Shown: piece after piece, positions 12,144 through 24,176 of the stretch
How positions within the stretch are numbered: the first letter of the stretch is position 1
Layout: each line of letters begins with the position of its first letter
Assembly (NCBI GenBank): GCA_014058105.1
Contig: JACGCM010001634.1
Span: 1-64,000 of the forward strand
Length of the DNA: 64,000 nucleotides
Reading direction: 5' to 3'
Origin: Kingdonia uniflora
Taxonomy: Eukaryota; Streptophyta; Magnoliopsida; Ranunculales; Circaeasteraceae
Program-made: the position numbers and the translations under genes
Notes under the pieces: generated by a model
What the model was told of the DNA's origin: nothing
What the model saw: only the letters and a program-made list of their open reading frames with translations
Databases searched by the model: none

Positions 12144-14301
12144 ATGGCAACCAGTAAGTGTTCCGGATATCTTATTTTTGTCTTAATATATCATTCTGTT
12201 TTGATGTATTTTCTTATAACTTCTATCTAATGTAGGGCTTCAATTTGAAAACTCTTGCGAAATTGGGGTTTTCTCTAAGCTTACCAATGCATACTGTTTG
12301 GTTGCAATTGGAGGATCAGAAAATTTCTACAGGTATGTGAACATATTTGCTCAATTGGTGTCTTTGTTTCTCTTATTTTGATTTTATATGTTAAAGTTGC
12401 TGATGGTGTAGTAGTTTATCTGCAGCACATTTGAGTCCGAACTTGCAGATGTTATCCCTGTGGTTAAAACATCCATAGCAGGCACTAGAATAATTGGGCG
12501 GCTGTGCGCTGGTAATATCTGTGAAATCAGTTGCATTAGAGTTTTGAAGTAGTTGAGTTTGTTTTTGTTATGTATAAATGTATAATAAATATTTCTAGTG
12601 TTATTTTCTTTCAGGAAACAAAAATGGACTTCTTGTGCCACACAATACAACTGATCAAGGTAACTTGGAAATTCAATTGAACTTTTCTTCCTCAGGTTGT
12701 TTCTTTCCTTTACTTAGCACTTACGCATCTTTTATGCTACTATTTTCGGGGTTTGATGGAGATCTTGTATTGCAGTCAAATCACACCTCGAGATCCCTTA
12801 TCTTTGTTGGTTTCAGTTTTGAAATATTGTCAACTACTAAGTGTTGACTTATGGAAGGTTTTATAAGGGTTGGACTGATTTAGACGATCTAAAATTAAAC
12901 TCCATCTCTTGTGATATTGATGTTTTATATGTTGTTTGTCCAACATAATTTCTACATATGTTGTAGCACCATATATATGCATACGAACAAACAATAAAAG
13001 GTTGTATAATTAAAGAAGGTTGTATGGAAGTTTATGTCTTTAGGAAAATGCGATGAAAAAAGTTGCGTCAACTGTAACTATATAAAAAAGTTGTTAATAT
13101 ATAAAGTTAATTTAATAGGTTAAAGTTAGGACCAAGGCTTTTCTATTGATATATAGAGGTTATTAAGATGGAGAATAAATATATGGAGGTTTTACTCTAC
13201 TTGTTTAAAGAAAATATTAAAAAAGAGAGTAATTACTTGCTAGATAGGCAGTGACCTGGCAATATGTGCCTACCCCATATCATATTGGCAATAATTTTTT
13301 CTCTATTGTTTTTAGTGTGTAGACGTCATCTAGATTATGTTTTTCAATGTGTTGTTATTTTTACTGTAGAGCTTCAACATCTGAGGAACAGTATACCTGA
13401 TCAAGTTGTTATTCAACGTATTGACGAGAGGCTATCTGCTCTTGGGAACTGCATAGCTTGCAATGACTATGTTGCTCTTACCCATACTGATCTTGACAGG
13501 GTATAATTGCCTATTCCTATTTTTTATTATAAGTTTCTGACTTTTTGCTGTTTTAGAAGTAAATGATTTATTTTCGAAAAATATTATGAATTTAAAATTT
13601 TCATGTTGTTAAAGCTCTCATAGGTTTATTATTATCTGATCTACTTTATCAGGAAACTGAGGAGATTATTGCTGATACTCTCGGAGTAGAAGTCTTCAGA
13701 CAAACTATTGCTGGAAACATTCTTGTGGGAAGTTATTGCGCCTTCTCTAACCGTGGTGGAATTGTAAGATAATGTCCCTTATCTACATCCATTTACCGCC
13801 TAGGGATATGATTATTACCTTTGACCCCTAAGTTTGCAAATTTCAGTGTACAATCTTTCACTCCAAAAGGTTCCATTGGTAAATCCAGAATTAGGACAAG
13901 TCCAATGTTGCAAACTCGTAGAATCAAAGTTTAATTTAAATAACTCAATTGAAGTCAAACTTAAAGTACCCAGTTTTTTATTGCATTTAATATAGATATT
14001 TTATCCAGTTGTACTCATTAAACCCATTTTTGCCACCATGCAGGTCCATCCTCATACCTCGATTGAAGACTTGGATGAACTTTCAACGCTCCTTCAAGTT
14101 CCTCTGGTGGCTGGAACTGTAAACAGGGGTAGTGAAGTAATTGCAGCTGGTATGACTGTGAACGACTGGACAGCTTTTTGTGGATCTGATACCACTGCTA
14201 CAGAACTCTCAGTCATCGAGAGTGTTTTCAGGTTGAGGCAAGCAGAACCCAGTGCAATTCTTACTGAAATGAGGAAATCTCTTATCGACACCTACGTTTA
14301 A
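12144..14301 (+). CDS. EIF6: eukaryotic translation initiation factor 6 (eIF6), intact, seven exons
   Basis: eIF6 binds the 60S ribosomal subunit, prevents premature joining with 40S and takes part in 60S biogenesis, in nucleolus and cytoplasm. The exons are 12144-12153, 12236-12332, 12426-12511, 12615-12659, 13370-13500, 13653-13763 and 14044-14301, ending in TAA. They join without frame breaks into 245 residues, exactly the usual eIF6 length. The protein starts [20 protein letters not shown] and shows the repeated pentein-fold signatures [88 protein letters not shown] and [20 protein letters not shown], ending KSLIDTYV. The first exon carries only three complete codons. All introns have GT and AG ends. 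I see nothing abnormal and expect a functional housekeeping gene. Confidence 0.97.
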
Positions 14302-16598
14302 AGTCTATTAATATTGTTAAGATATTTAATAATCTTGGCTCTGGGAATTAGAAATCCTTGCTGAAGGCGCATTTTATTTAAAATACTTTTATTCGGATTT
14401 TTGTGGTAAAATATATGTTGCAGATAATGAGTTTATGTGGGTATGATGCATTTTCTCTGGTTTTTGTGTAGAACAGTTAAAACGTTAATAGAAGTGAGAT
14501 GTACCGAGTCTTAAGTGTTCCTTGTTTAGTAATTTTGCAATGTTTTCATTATAGATATTAGATGTTCTGATGCTGATGGTGTTGTATATAAATTGTGAGT
14601 GTGAATTAGTAGATGTTTTTACTGTTCACACTGTAGCGGTGGATAAAATATTTGTAAACTCATCGGTTATGGCCTGGGTATGGGGGCGTTTTCATACTGC
14701 GTTCCCTCAAATATTTTTTATACTAGAATTTGTCGGCTGCTAAATTAAATTTTGTATTTATGTATTTATGTATGTTAATACAAGATAAATGCTTTGGGGA
14801 CCCTTGGGTGGAAAAGGGAGAACGAGACTACGCTGTTTTTTTTTTTAGCCATTTAAATATATTTTTGATGAATAATTTGTTAATGGTTGGTCATGAAGCA
14901 TTTTTAATGTTAAATATATTTTTGATGAATAATTTGTTAATGGTTGGTCATGAAGCATTTTTAATGTTATTGTGTGTCGTTGTATTGCTGTGAATTTCTT
15001 GATGAAAATCGTTTTAAAATTTAGTATAGGTCGAATAAATATTTGTGATTAAGTACTGACGTATTCTAACGAATTGCTTACAACGAAATATATATCATCC
15101 GAAAAAAATTATCATGAAAAGAAATAATGTGGTATTAAATTGTAAATAATGAATGTGAGACTTATTTAAGGTTTGGGATGTGATAAATTTATCGTGCACC
15201 AAAACGATAACAATTTTTTTACCGTACCTCGTATCCTAACTCGCCTAATGGATAAGTAATTTAATTTGGAAAAAAAAAAATTAAAGGGAAAAATTGGTAA
15301 CCTGCTAACAAAGTTTCAAGGTTACAGAAAAACTAGGGGGCACTCTTTCACGTGGTCACTATGCTTTACGACCTTGGGGTCCTCATAAAACAAGTAAGAA
15401 ACATCTCCAATAGATAGGAATCTGACGATAATACGGCGCGAAAGCGGAACCGTTTAAATTCAACGCCAATTAATTATACTAATTAAAAAAAGCTATTTAA
15501 AAACAAATAAATCTTCTCCCTAGAAGTTTCATTCAAACTCAACAACCAAAGAACAATTACACACACTTCCCGTTTGTATTCTCCAAATCACCTAGTTATA
15601 TCTCTAGAACGGAATCTCCTAAAAGAACACGGCAATCCCACTAACCCAACACTTCAAGAAACAAAATATTAAAACCACTCCATCAGTGATATAACTAAAG
15701 TATGCCAAGTCCTAAGAGGGTGAAAGACAACCATGTAACGCATGTCACATTAGAATCATCTATTTTTTTGTATAACAATGTGAATAGGAATTAGTCGTAG
15801 GATCTCGACTTTGGTCAATTGTACAAAATATGTCACACAAATTTTATATGGTGGACTCGAAGATTACGAAAAATAAAAAAACACACGTTAAATTGGCACA
15901 ATTACATGGCCTTTCCCCTCCCCACACCATGAAGAAAAATGAAACTCGACCCTAGAAAACGCAAGTAAATCAGACCTACATTAGCAATTTTGCATGCCCA
16001 TTCAATACAACTAAACGTTTTGCACAAAAAACACATACTTTTCCTAAACTGAAGTTATTGCAACATCTTTCGCTTTGTCAAAGTAAACGCTTGAAAATTT
16101 ATTAAAGATGGTCTTAAGGATTAATTACATTACTTTTGTTGCAAAAGCTAAAAGATTAAAAGAAGAAATTTCTTATGTTTGGCATCATAGTACTTTCAAA
16201 TCGAACAGAACAAGCTAGATTTCAAATGTACAAGAACAAAACACGACTTAAACGATAAAGCAAGAAATACGTACACACTTTTTCTTCAATAATATGTCAT
16301 TCCCCACGACAAAACACTAACTGAAAAAGTCCGATATTGTCACCATAAACTTTCATTTGAAATGGTAAAACAAAGCCTTAAAAACTTACTATTATTATAC
16401 TCCCACTTATCTCTAATAAAAAATTAAAAACCCCTAAATACTAGAGAACGAGCTTAAACTCGACCTAGTCAAAACTTACTATTATTACTAACGGTCACCA
16501 AAATCTAGAAAGTGAAGTCAAACTTAAAACTTAAAAGCACCACCCATAACATAACGGTAACAAATTTTCAAACCCTCCACGAATCACACCTTTCCACG
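14302..16598. other. non-coding: eIF6 3' region and upstream region of the PP2C gene
   Basis: This stretch is AT-rich and has no supportable gene. The open frame at 14730-14993 is created by a 57-bp tandem duplication. The right-hand kilobase is the upstream region of the PP2C gene. Confidence 0.6.
14855..14968. repeat. perfect tandem duplication of a 57-bp unit
   Basis: Copies at 14855-14911 and 14912-14968 look identical by eye, each containing GGTTGGTCATGAAGCA. The absence of differences suggests a recent duplication. Confidence 0.9.
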
Positions 16599-16605
16599 TA
16601 TATAA
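16077..16605 (+). promoter_or_regulatory. candidate promoter of the AP2C-like gene: TATA box and W-box cores
   Basis: TATATAA at 16599-16605 lies about 200 bases upstream of the ATG, a plausible core promoter. GTCAA (the reverse of the W-box core TTGAC) occurs at about 16077, 16469 and 16517. WRKY-type sites would fit the stress-inducible behaviour known for AP2C phosphatases, but such short motifs are frequent by chance. Confidence 0.4.
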
Positions 16606-16803
16606 CTTCTCAACGAAGATTCAATCAAATAAAGCACCGCCACTTATACCGTGTTGAACTTTGAACGAGTAAAACCATCACAATCACGAAATTGCCACGG
16701 CTTTGACTCTCTTCTTCCTTTTAAATCTTGTTTCTTCATCTCTCTTTTTCTCAAATTTTTCATATCAAAATATATCGTATATCGTGGATTCGTGGTTGTA
16801 GTA

Positions 16804-18444
16804 ATGTCGTGTGCAGTCGCAGTAGCAAATTCTCCGGTGTTTTCCCCGTCTCGGGTTTCATTGTTTTGTAAGACTAGTAGTAGTAGTAGCAGTGGTAGTA
16901 CTGATGTATCTTCGTCTTCTCGGTCTCCGTTTAGAGTTAGAGTTCAGAAGTCTTCGCCGAGTGGGTTAGGATTTGGGTTCTTTAAGGGAGAAGTTGTTGA
17001 ATCAAGTTCTTCTTTGTCGTCACCTATTAATAGTAGTAGTAGTAGTAGTGCGGTTTTGAAGAGGAAGAGACCGATGAGGATTGATATACCGGTTGCGCCA
17101 TTGAATTTTACCGAGGGAGCTGTGAAGGTGCCGGGGGTAAAGGAGGTGGAGGTAGAGAGAGAAGGGTTTTCGGTTTATTGTAAGAAAGGGAGGAGGGAGG
17201 CGATGGAGGATCGGTATTCGGCGGTGGTTGATCTTCAAGGAGATCCTAAACAGGTATGTTTATGATCATTTCTGCGAAATTTTTTATATTTAGTAGTTGT
17301 AAGAAATTATTTAACTTAGGATTTGCGAAAAGTATTTTGATCCAAACACCCTAAGCTAGAATTTGAAGCTATTGTTTTGGGCCAGATCGTTTTGGACATA
17401 AAATGAAGGGAATAAGTTTTGTCATTAGACGAGAAATAAGTTTGTAATAGATAAGGGCCGAATTTTTATTGCCCTCTTAGCATAGAAGGTACCGGCTCTT
17501 CGCATTAAAAAATACTTGCGATAATAGTTTTTGGCGTTGGAAGAATGAACAATAAGCTTTTGTGATGGTTAATTGAATTATTTATGCATTGGATGCCCAT
17601 TTCATGCCTTTATTTTGTCATGGATGTAGATGTAGCATTAAGTTCTAAAGAGTTTGATACATCTGCAGGCTTTCTTTGGTGTTTTTGATGGGCATGGAGG
17701 TGCAAAAGCTGCGGAATTTGCATCTGAAAATTTGGTTAAAAATATTAAAAGCGAAGTGGAAGCAAGAGGGGAGGAGTATATTATCGATGCAATTAAACAT
17801 GGGTATTTGACAACAGACTCACAGTTTCTAAAGGAGGATATTCGTGGTGGCACATGTTGTGTGTCTGCACTATTAGGGAATGGCAATCTCGTGGTCTCCA
17901 ATGCTGGGGACTGCCGAGCGGTTATGAGCAGAGGAGGAATTGCTGAAGCTCTTACATCTGATCACCGGCCTTCTCGGGAGGATGAAAAAGTCAGAATAGA
18001 GAACCTGGTAAGCAATCTTCTTCTGTTATGCTGTTGGATCATTCAAATTGTTACTTGATGTTTCCTATAAATCTAACTATTGTACAAATATTATGTGTGC
18101 AGGGAGGTTATGTAGATTGTTGTCGTGGTGTGTGGAGATTACAAGGATCTCTAGCTGTATCGAGAGGACTTGGAGATAGACACCTCAAGCAATGGGTAAT
18201 AGCAGAGCCAGAGACCAAAGTCTTAAGAATTGAATCAGACTGCGAGTTCTTAGTTCTAGCTTCAGATGGTTTATGGGATAAGGTCACTAATCAAGAAGCC
18301 ATTGATCTTGCTCGACCTTTATGTGTGAACGGAGTTAAACCAACGTTGTTAACCGCCTGCAAAAGACTTGTAGAGTTGGCTGTTTCACGAGGCTCTTGTG
18401 ATGATATAAGCGTGATGGTAATCCCGTTGGGAAACTTTATTTGA
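16804..18444 (+). CDS. AP2C-like protein phosphatase 2C (MAPK phosphatase, clade B), intact
   Basis: This is a Mg/Mn-dependent Ser/Thr phosphatase of the plant AP2C group, whose known members dephosphorylate stress MAP kinases. Exons 16804-17253, 17669-18007 and 18103-18444 join in phase 0 into 376 residues. The N-terminus (MSCAVAVANSPVFSPS) and a Ser-rich stretch precede a basic-hydrophobic MAPK docking motif, KRKRPMRIDIP (residues 86-96), as in Arabidopsis AP2C proteins. Catalytic PP2C landmarks are MEDR (134-137), DGHGG (157-161), GGTCC, NAGDCRAV, SLAVSRGLGD, ASDGLWD (316-322) and CDDIS (362-366). All metal-binding Asp positions I can check are present. The ATG at 16804 is chosen because the open frame extends 51 codons upstream without another ATG. 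AGT repeats at 16874-16903 and 17031-17050 encode part of the Ser runs. No defect was seen. Confidence 0.96.
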
Positions 18445-18999
18445 CCCATGTTTTAGTATTGAAAGCAACCTCACATAACTCCTAATCAAAGAAGAAGAAT
18501 GCTTTGCTTGCAAGTGAACTATTTCTTCGAGAAACTTGTAGCCAAGGTACAAGGGAATCCATTTTTCCTAGCCAATATAGGTGATAACCGGAGTTGTGGC
18601 CATTGTGGTGGTGCTAACGATAGGTATACTTGCATTCAAGTGAGGTGATATGGTGTTTATATTTGATTAATTGTAACTTGTAAGTTGACCATTTCTATTA
18701 TGAACATTATTTGTAACTTCAAGATGATGACATACAAAATTTCATTCTAGTATTTCCTTTCCGCACTTCTTTTTACCTTCTTTTGGTAATTCTAAGTTTT
18801 TTACATGAAGCATTTGAACTGGCGCTTAGAGTTTAAGCTCAAAATTTCAAACAGTGAGCATCTCCAACTGAGTCACGTCCCTTTGAAATACCACTCAGAG
18901 TGGCTTGACCTAACTTTCACGAAAAGTGGTCTCAACATAGGGTGGTCAAGTAGGCCTCGAAAAAGAAACACTGCGGTTCATCACTGGTATGTTGTAATT
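18445..18999. other. non-coding: 3' region of the PP2C gene up to the LINE
   Basis: No coding frame is supportable. The 3' UTR probably ends within the first few hundred bases. The exact junction with the LINE at about 19000 could not be fixed because no target-site duplication was recognised. Confidence 0.5.
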
Positions 19000-19418
19000 T
19001 GATTATTGCAGCTCTCCAGCTCTCCCTTCCTCTCTCCCACTCTCCTTCTCTTTCCAACCCTGACACTCCTTCCGCTTGCTCCTCACCCCTCTGCCTATGA
19101 CCCCACCCATCCACAAACATGCCTTAATCCCTCTCACACACTCCCCATGCAGACCACGTCCAAAACTCCCACTCTCTTCCTCTGTTTCTTCTAGTTCTGC
19201 TCTCCTCCCCCACTCACACACTCCCATCCACTAACATGCCTATGACCAACTACAAGGACGGCCAAAAGCACCGTGATCTCACTGAACTCATGGAATAATG
19301 TTCGACGCATGATCCCTTGCCGGACCTCACCTTTGATTCCTCGGAATGGGGTTCGCTGCAGAATAGCTGGAAATATGCTATAGCTTTCAAGTCTATATCC
19401 CCTCATCTAAAAGAGTAA

Positions 19419-21284
19419 GTCATTAGCGACGGCATTCGGCGAGAATGGGCAAAACTTATTCCCTCTATTCCACCGCTAGCTTTTGAGCAAGACTCCAAAG
19501 TTTTTACGGCAAACTTCAAAACACAACAAGATTTTCAGACCATTTTTGCTACTCCGCCGGCCAACATTTTTGGTTTCTCCATCCTCCAACAGCCGTTCGA
19601 CCCCCTCCTTCATCAGTCCGAGTTAACCTTCTCTCGCTACCTGTGTTGGGTGCAAGTATCCGGGCTTTCATGCTGCCTCCTTGACCCGGGTACCCTCATT
19701 TCCATCGGTAACAAGCTCGGGGAATACGTGAAAGACGATCTCCGTTCGACCAAGTTCGAACAGACCAAAAATGGCTTTGTCCGGATCCAAGTTAACTTGT
19801 TTACAGACAAACCATTGATCCTATCCATCAATGTACCTCGACCGGGAAATTACGGAGTGGCTCGGCTCACGGTCAAATACGAGCGTTTAGAAGGTTTTTG
19901 CCCTCTGTGTGGAATCATCTCTCACTCGCTTGCTCTCTGTTCAAAATTTGCTATTTTTCTACAGGAACGGAACCGAGTCGATATTACCGGCAATTACGAC
20001 TTCTCATACGGAGCTCACATTCAAGTTAATCCTCCCAAGCAATCGCCCAATGCAGCCCTCCAACAACTTTACAAAAAATCCCACACGCACCCATATTAGT
20101 CGGAGAATCCCCACCCTATCCCAAACCGGAAACACAGAAATGCGGACCACTCCGACGACAGCAAAGGAATTGGGGTTAATAATATTATACAAAGAGCCAT
20201 CACAAAACTTAACTCGTGGTCTCGATATGAAGCCGTCATTCGCCACCCTTAGCATGCTCCAACCTCTCGTGAGCTCATCCAACACCAGCAACATCTCTTC
20301 GATCAGCCCTCTCGGTCGTGTCGAAGTTTTTACGAGGAACATCAGAACTCAGATTTCATCAATTCCGGTGATTCACGAACTCACAGTTCTAGGGTTACAA
20401 CCAGAACATGCATGCAAATTTGGCAGGGATCTCCTCCCGAGACTGCAAGAGAGCAGCTTCCAAAACTGACTGATGTGTTAGAAAGTGTTTTCAGCATTTA
20501 TGATTTACCTGCCAAGATCCCACCATTTACATCCAATCATCAGAATTGTCGGGTACCGTTGGAACTTAGCGTACTTCATACTCCTCCCCAAAGACCCACC
20601 CCTCTTATCTTGGGCCTGGACCTCAACTCACACCCTCAGCCCGCTGCTACTTCGAGCCCACGAACCCCTCTCATGGACCAGAAACACCCTGAGCCCACTC
20701 CAGTTTCGGATATACGGATCACACCTCGCATGTTGGACTTCGGGGCAGGCCGATCCAATTCGCCCGTTGCATGTCTCAACCAACCTAACCCACTTTATAT
20801 CGATCTCACCCTCAGCCCGGTCCCACTGTCTTGGGGACTACCTAGTAAGCCCATTCCCCTAAGAACCACCCCAACTCACCTTCATACAACCAACGGCTCA
20901 GCCGAACCTTTCTCTACGGGAGCAAATCTTTCTCCTCTCTCGGCCTCGCCAGATGATTCAAAGCCCTTTGAACTTGGTTTTTCATCGACGGAGAGCTCCG
21001 GTTGGCACACGCCGGCATCTCACGAATTTTTTGCTTCGGAAACACAAAACGAAGAGAGCCATGCACCTTCGTCTTCCACAACGGTAGGTAAGCGCAAGCG
21101 AACCCGAGATCACACCATTACGGGTGACGACACCGGGGACTCCTCGGCCCCTACAAAGGTACGCATTTTAACGACTACACTTGCACACACCCACAACTTC
21201 TCTTATACTAGTTTTGTTAACGACCCCGATCATATACACAAATCGGCACGACGCACACACCAACACCCGCATTTTGAACGATAG
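19419..21284 (+). pseudogene. LINE ORF1 (DUF4283-like, CCHC zinc knuckle, Pro/Ser-rich tail), broken
   Basis: The frame is open from 19419 to 20099 and again, in the same frame, from about 20412 to 21284. The first block ends in CPLCGIISHSLALC (about 19900-19941), the CCHC-type knuckle found after the DUF4283 domain in plant LINE ORF1 proteins, which bind the element RNA. The second block is very rich in Pro, Ser and Thr, as the variable tails of these proteins usually are. The stop at 20097 and the shift in between break the gene. No methionine start was identified for the first block. Confidence 0.7.
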
Positions 21285-21875
21285 AAATTTAAGCGTACTA
21301 CTCGGCCCCACATAGGCCAACCTAGATTGCATGACAGGAACCCGCATTCTCCACTGCAGCTCCCTATTTCTTCGACCACGGTCTACAATTTGGGACCTAG
21401 TATCATTTCATCCAGGACATGCCCTTTTTTTACTCAAACCTATCCTGACCCAGATAAGAGCAATTTTTCCCACTCCAGGGGACAAAAATGTTGGCTTAGG
21501 AGAGTCTGGTTCAGGACCAAACTCTATAGACGTCGGTATACCAACACTGCCCCTGTTCAACTCTCTTGGCTGGCCGAAAAAAATACCTGACTCCAAATCC
21601 TCATTCCCCCTCCCTCACATCCCCCCTGAGAAGCGGACTTACAGACCTGGTAATTCAGATTTTTGTCAGGCTTTTATCAGGTGAGCCCGACAGGTTCTGG
21701 GTCTGCCAGGACTTTCCACTATGCTTCGGTTTTCTGGCACACAATCAAAACTCCAACACTACCCCCTCACATACCGCTCTTTCCCTCGCATCCTACCTTA
21801 CAGAGGTATGCCAACCACGAAAACCAGTCCCACCCACAACTCGGAAGTGGGCCCGACACCGGCCCTCGGTTGGAA

Positions 21876-22729
21876 ATGATTTTGCTATCCTGGAACTGTA
21901 GAGGGAGTGGAAAGTGATCCACCCTCCGAGAGCTCCTCAATATCCAAAAAAAAAAAAAATCCTGACATTCTCTTCCTCTCCGAAATGAAAGCTTCGGCAG
22001 CCGATTCCTTCCGTAAATTTTCTACCTTGGAGTTCGCTCACTCTCATTGCGTCCCGGCCACCTCCAGCCAATCCTATCATCCTCCCAACGGAGTATCGAT
22101 GCTCTGATCTCCTCTTTTAACGGCCACTCCAATCAGGCCGCGCAGCCTATTCACTGGATGTGTTCATTCACTTACGGGCTACCCGAGTAGCATCATAGGG
22201 GCCCGTATTGGGATTCCATTACAGCTCTGGCCAACGTTATTCATATCCTTTGGATAATTATTGGCAGCTTTAATGGTATCATTTCGGCAGACAAAAAATT
22301 CGGTAGGATCCCTTTCAATCACACCTATCCTAACCCCCTCACCGACTTTATTTTCCATACTTCTATGATTGACTTGGGTTTTTCTGGTGTCCCCTTCACC
22401 TGGTCTAACAAACGGAGAGGTCTGAACTTGACCAAACTCCGGCTCGACCGGGCCCTGGTTTCGGATTCCTGGAAAACCCACTTCCCGGACGTCGCTATTA
22501 GGAACCTCCCCATCATTGCTCGGACCACGGACCCATCCTTCTCAACACCACTCCTGTCTGCCACCAATTTCCCAAACAATTCCACTTCCTCTCTCTCTGG
22601 ACCAATCATCAAGATTTTCCCGACCTCATCAAGAACGCCTGGAGTGTCCCTTAGACGGGCTCGCGTCCCCTACGTCTGTGTATAAAGCTCCGCCATACAA
22701 AGAAGGAACTCTGCGCTTGGAACCGTACA
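21876..22729 (+). pseudogene. LINE ORF2 endonuclease domain, heavily decayed
   Basis: The ATG at 21876 begins MILLSWNCRGSGK and runs into TGA; NCRG is the usual start of the plant LINE endonuclease. After a shift, NPDILFLSEMKAS (about 21958-21993) matches the second conserved block, with E in the metal-binding position. A later fragment, GFSGVPFTWSNKRRG, is near 22380. An A13 run at about 21947 lies next to one of the breaks. The domain would nick target DNA to start reverse transcription; it cannot be functional here. Confidence 0.65.
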
Positions 22730-24176
22730 GTGTTCAATTTCACTCCTAGCACCATTCAATCGCTTCGTGACCAAATTGATCTGACTCAGCGTGCCAACCC
22801 CTCTGAGGCAAATACTATTCTTGAGCAGGAGCTGATACATAAACTTGAACACACTCATTATCAGGAAGAGACTCTCTGGTGTGACAAGTCTCGTGAGACC
22901 TGGCTCAATGAGGGTGACAGGAACACCCAATTTTTCCATGTTTCCACCATTTACAGGCGCCAGACTAACTCAATTCCGAAAGTGAGCAAGTCGGATGGCA
23001 GTTGGGAGCATGATCACAAAGCGATCGGCGACGCTTTCCTGGAATACTACGATAACCTTTTCACCACGACTGATCCCCCTACTTCGATCACCACTCTCAA
23101 CCATTTGGAAAAAGTTATCACCCCGGTAGAATATTCTCAGCTCACACTTGATCTCACCATGGAAGAAGTCCGCATTTCCCTCTTCTCTATGAACCCTAAC
23201 AAATCCCCTAGTCCGGACGGGTTCACCCCCCTTTTCTACCAGAAATTCTGGGATACCATCAAAGATGACATGTTCCACGCCACCCACTCTTTCTTCCAAT
23301 TGGGTCATCTTCTAACTGAGTACAACCACACCAACATCACTCTCATCCCTAAGATTAAGAATTTTACGTCCCCCGAACACTGCAGGCTGATTAGTCTTTG
23401 CAACGTCAAGTTTAAAATCATTACGAAGATCCTTACCAGCAGACTCAAACTCATGCTTAATAAACTCATCTCTCCAATGCAAAATGCCTTCTTCCCCGGA
23501 CGGAAAATCTTTGACAACATTATCATGGTCCAGGAGATTCTCAAATCTCTCAAAAAGATAAAAGGGGCCAAAGGGAGTATGACCATCAAGCTGGATCTGA
23601 GTAAATCTTTTGACCGGGTTGAATGGACTTTCCTCCTTGACACTCTGAAAACCATGGGCTTTTATGACAAGTGGTGTGACTGGATTTTTCAATGTATCTC
23701 CACCACAACCCTCTCTCTCCACCACAGCCCTCTCCTTCAACTTTAACGGTTCCTCTTATGGTTTCCTTAAACCGGGTCGGGGACTCTGCCAAGGCGACCC
23801 TCTCTCTTCATTTCTTTTCCTCATTTGCACGGAGGTCCTCACTCGCCTCCTTGTCCAAGCTGAGACCCAGGGTAAACTTCATGGCATCAAAACTGCCCGA
23901 GGAAGCACCCCTGTTTCTCATCTCCTCTTCGCTGATGATTGCTTCATCTTTTGCAAAGCGAATCTGGAAGAAGCGGGTCATCTCAATGACGTCCTCAATA
24001 CTTTTAAAACTGTATCTGGTCAAGAGATCAATCTAGCCAAATCTTGCATTCTGTTTAGCAAAAACTGCCACCACCGTCATTTTAAGCTCATCCAACGCAC
24101 CCTTTACATCAAAAAGACACTGGGGGCCATAAATATCTCTGAGCTCCCCTCGAGTTCGACCGTAAAAAAATTCTGA
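22730..24176 (+). pseudogene. LINE ORF2 reverse transcriptase domain
   Basis: A 338-residue open block (22730-23746) contains WLNEGDRNTQFFH, NPNKSPSPDGFTPLFYQKFW, TLIPKIKN, NAFFPGRKIFDNI and KLDLSKSFDRVEW, which holds the first catalytic Asp. It overlaps a second frame (23664-24176) with GLCQGDPLSSFLF and FADDCFIF, the catalytic motif in place of YADD. One frameshift at about 23690-23750 separates them. Compared with the rest of the element this region is well kept. The enzyme would copy the LINE RNA by target-primed reverse transcription. Confidence 0.85.

Noticed and set aside
14730..14993. 87-codon open frame with a repeated segment
   Set aside because: Created by the 57-bp tandem duplication (length divisible by three); no protein features.
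17020..17901. Minus-strand frames opposite the PP2C exons
   Set aside because: They overlap conserved plus-strand PP2C motifs and have no family features.
23305..23740. Long minus-strand frames opposite the LINE RT
   Set aside because: The plus strand carries all conserved RT blocks; the antisense frames are by-products.
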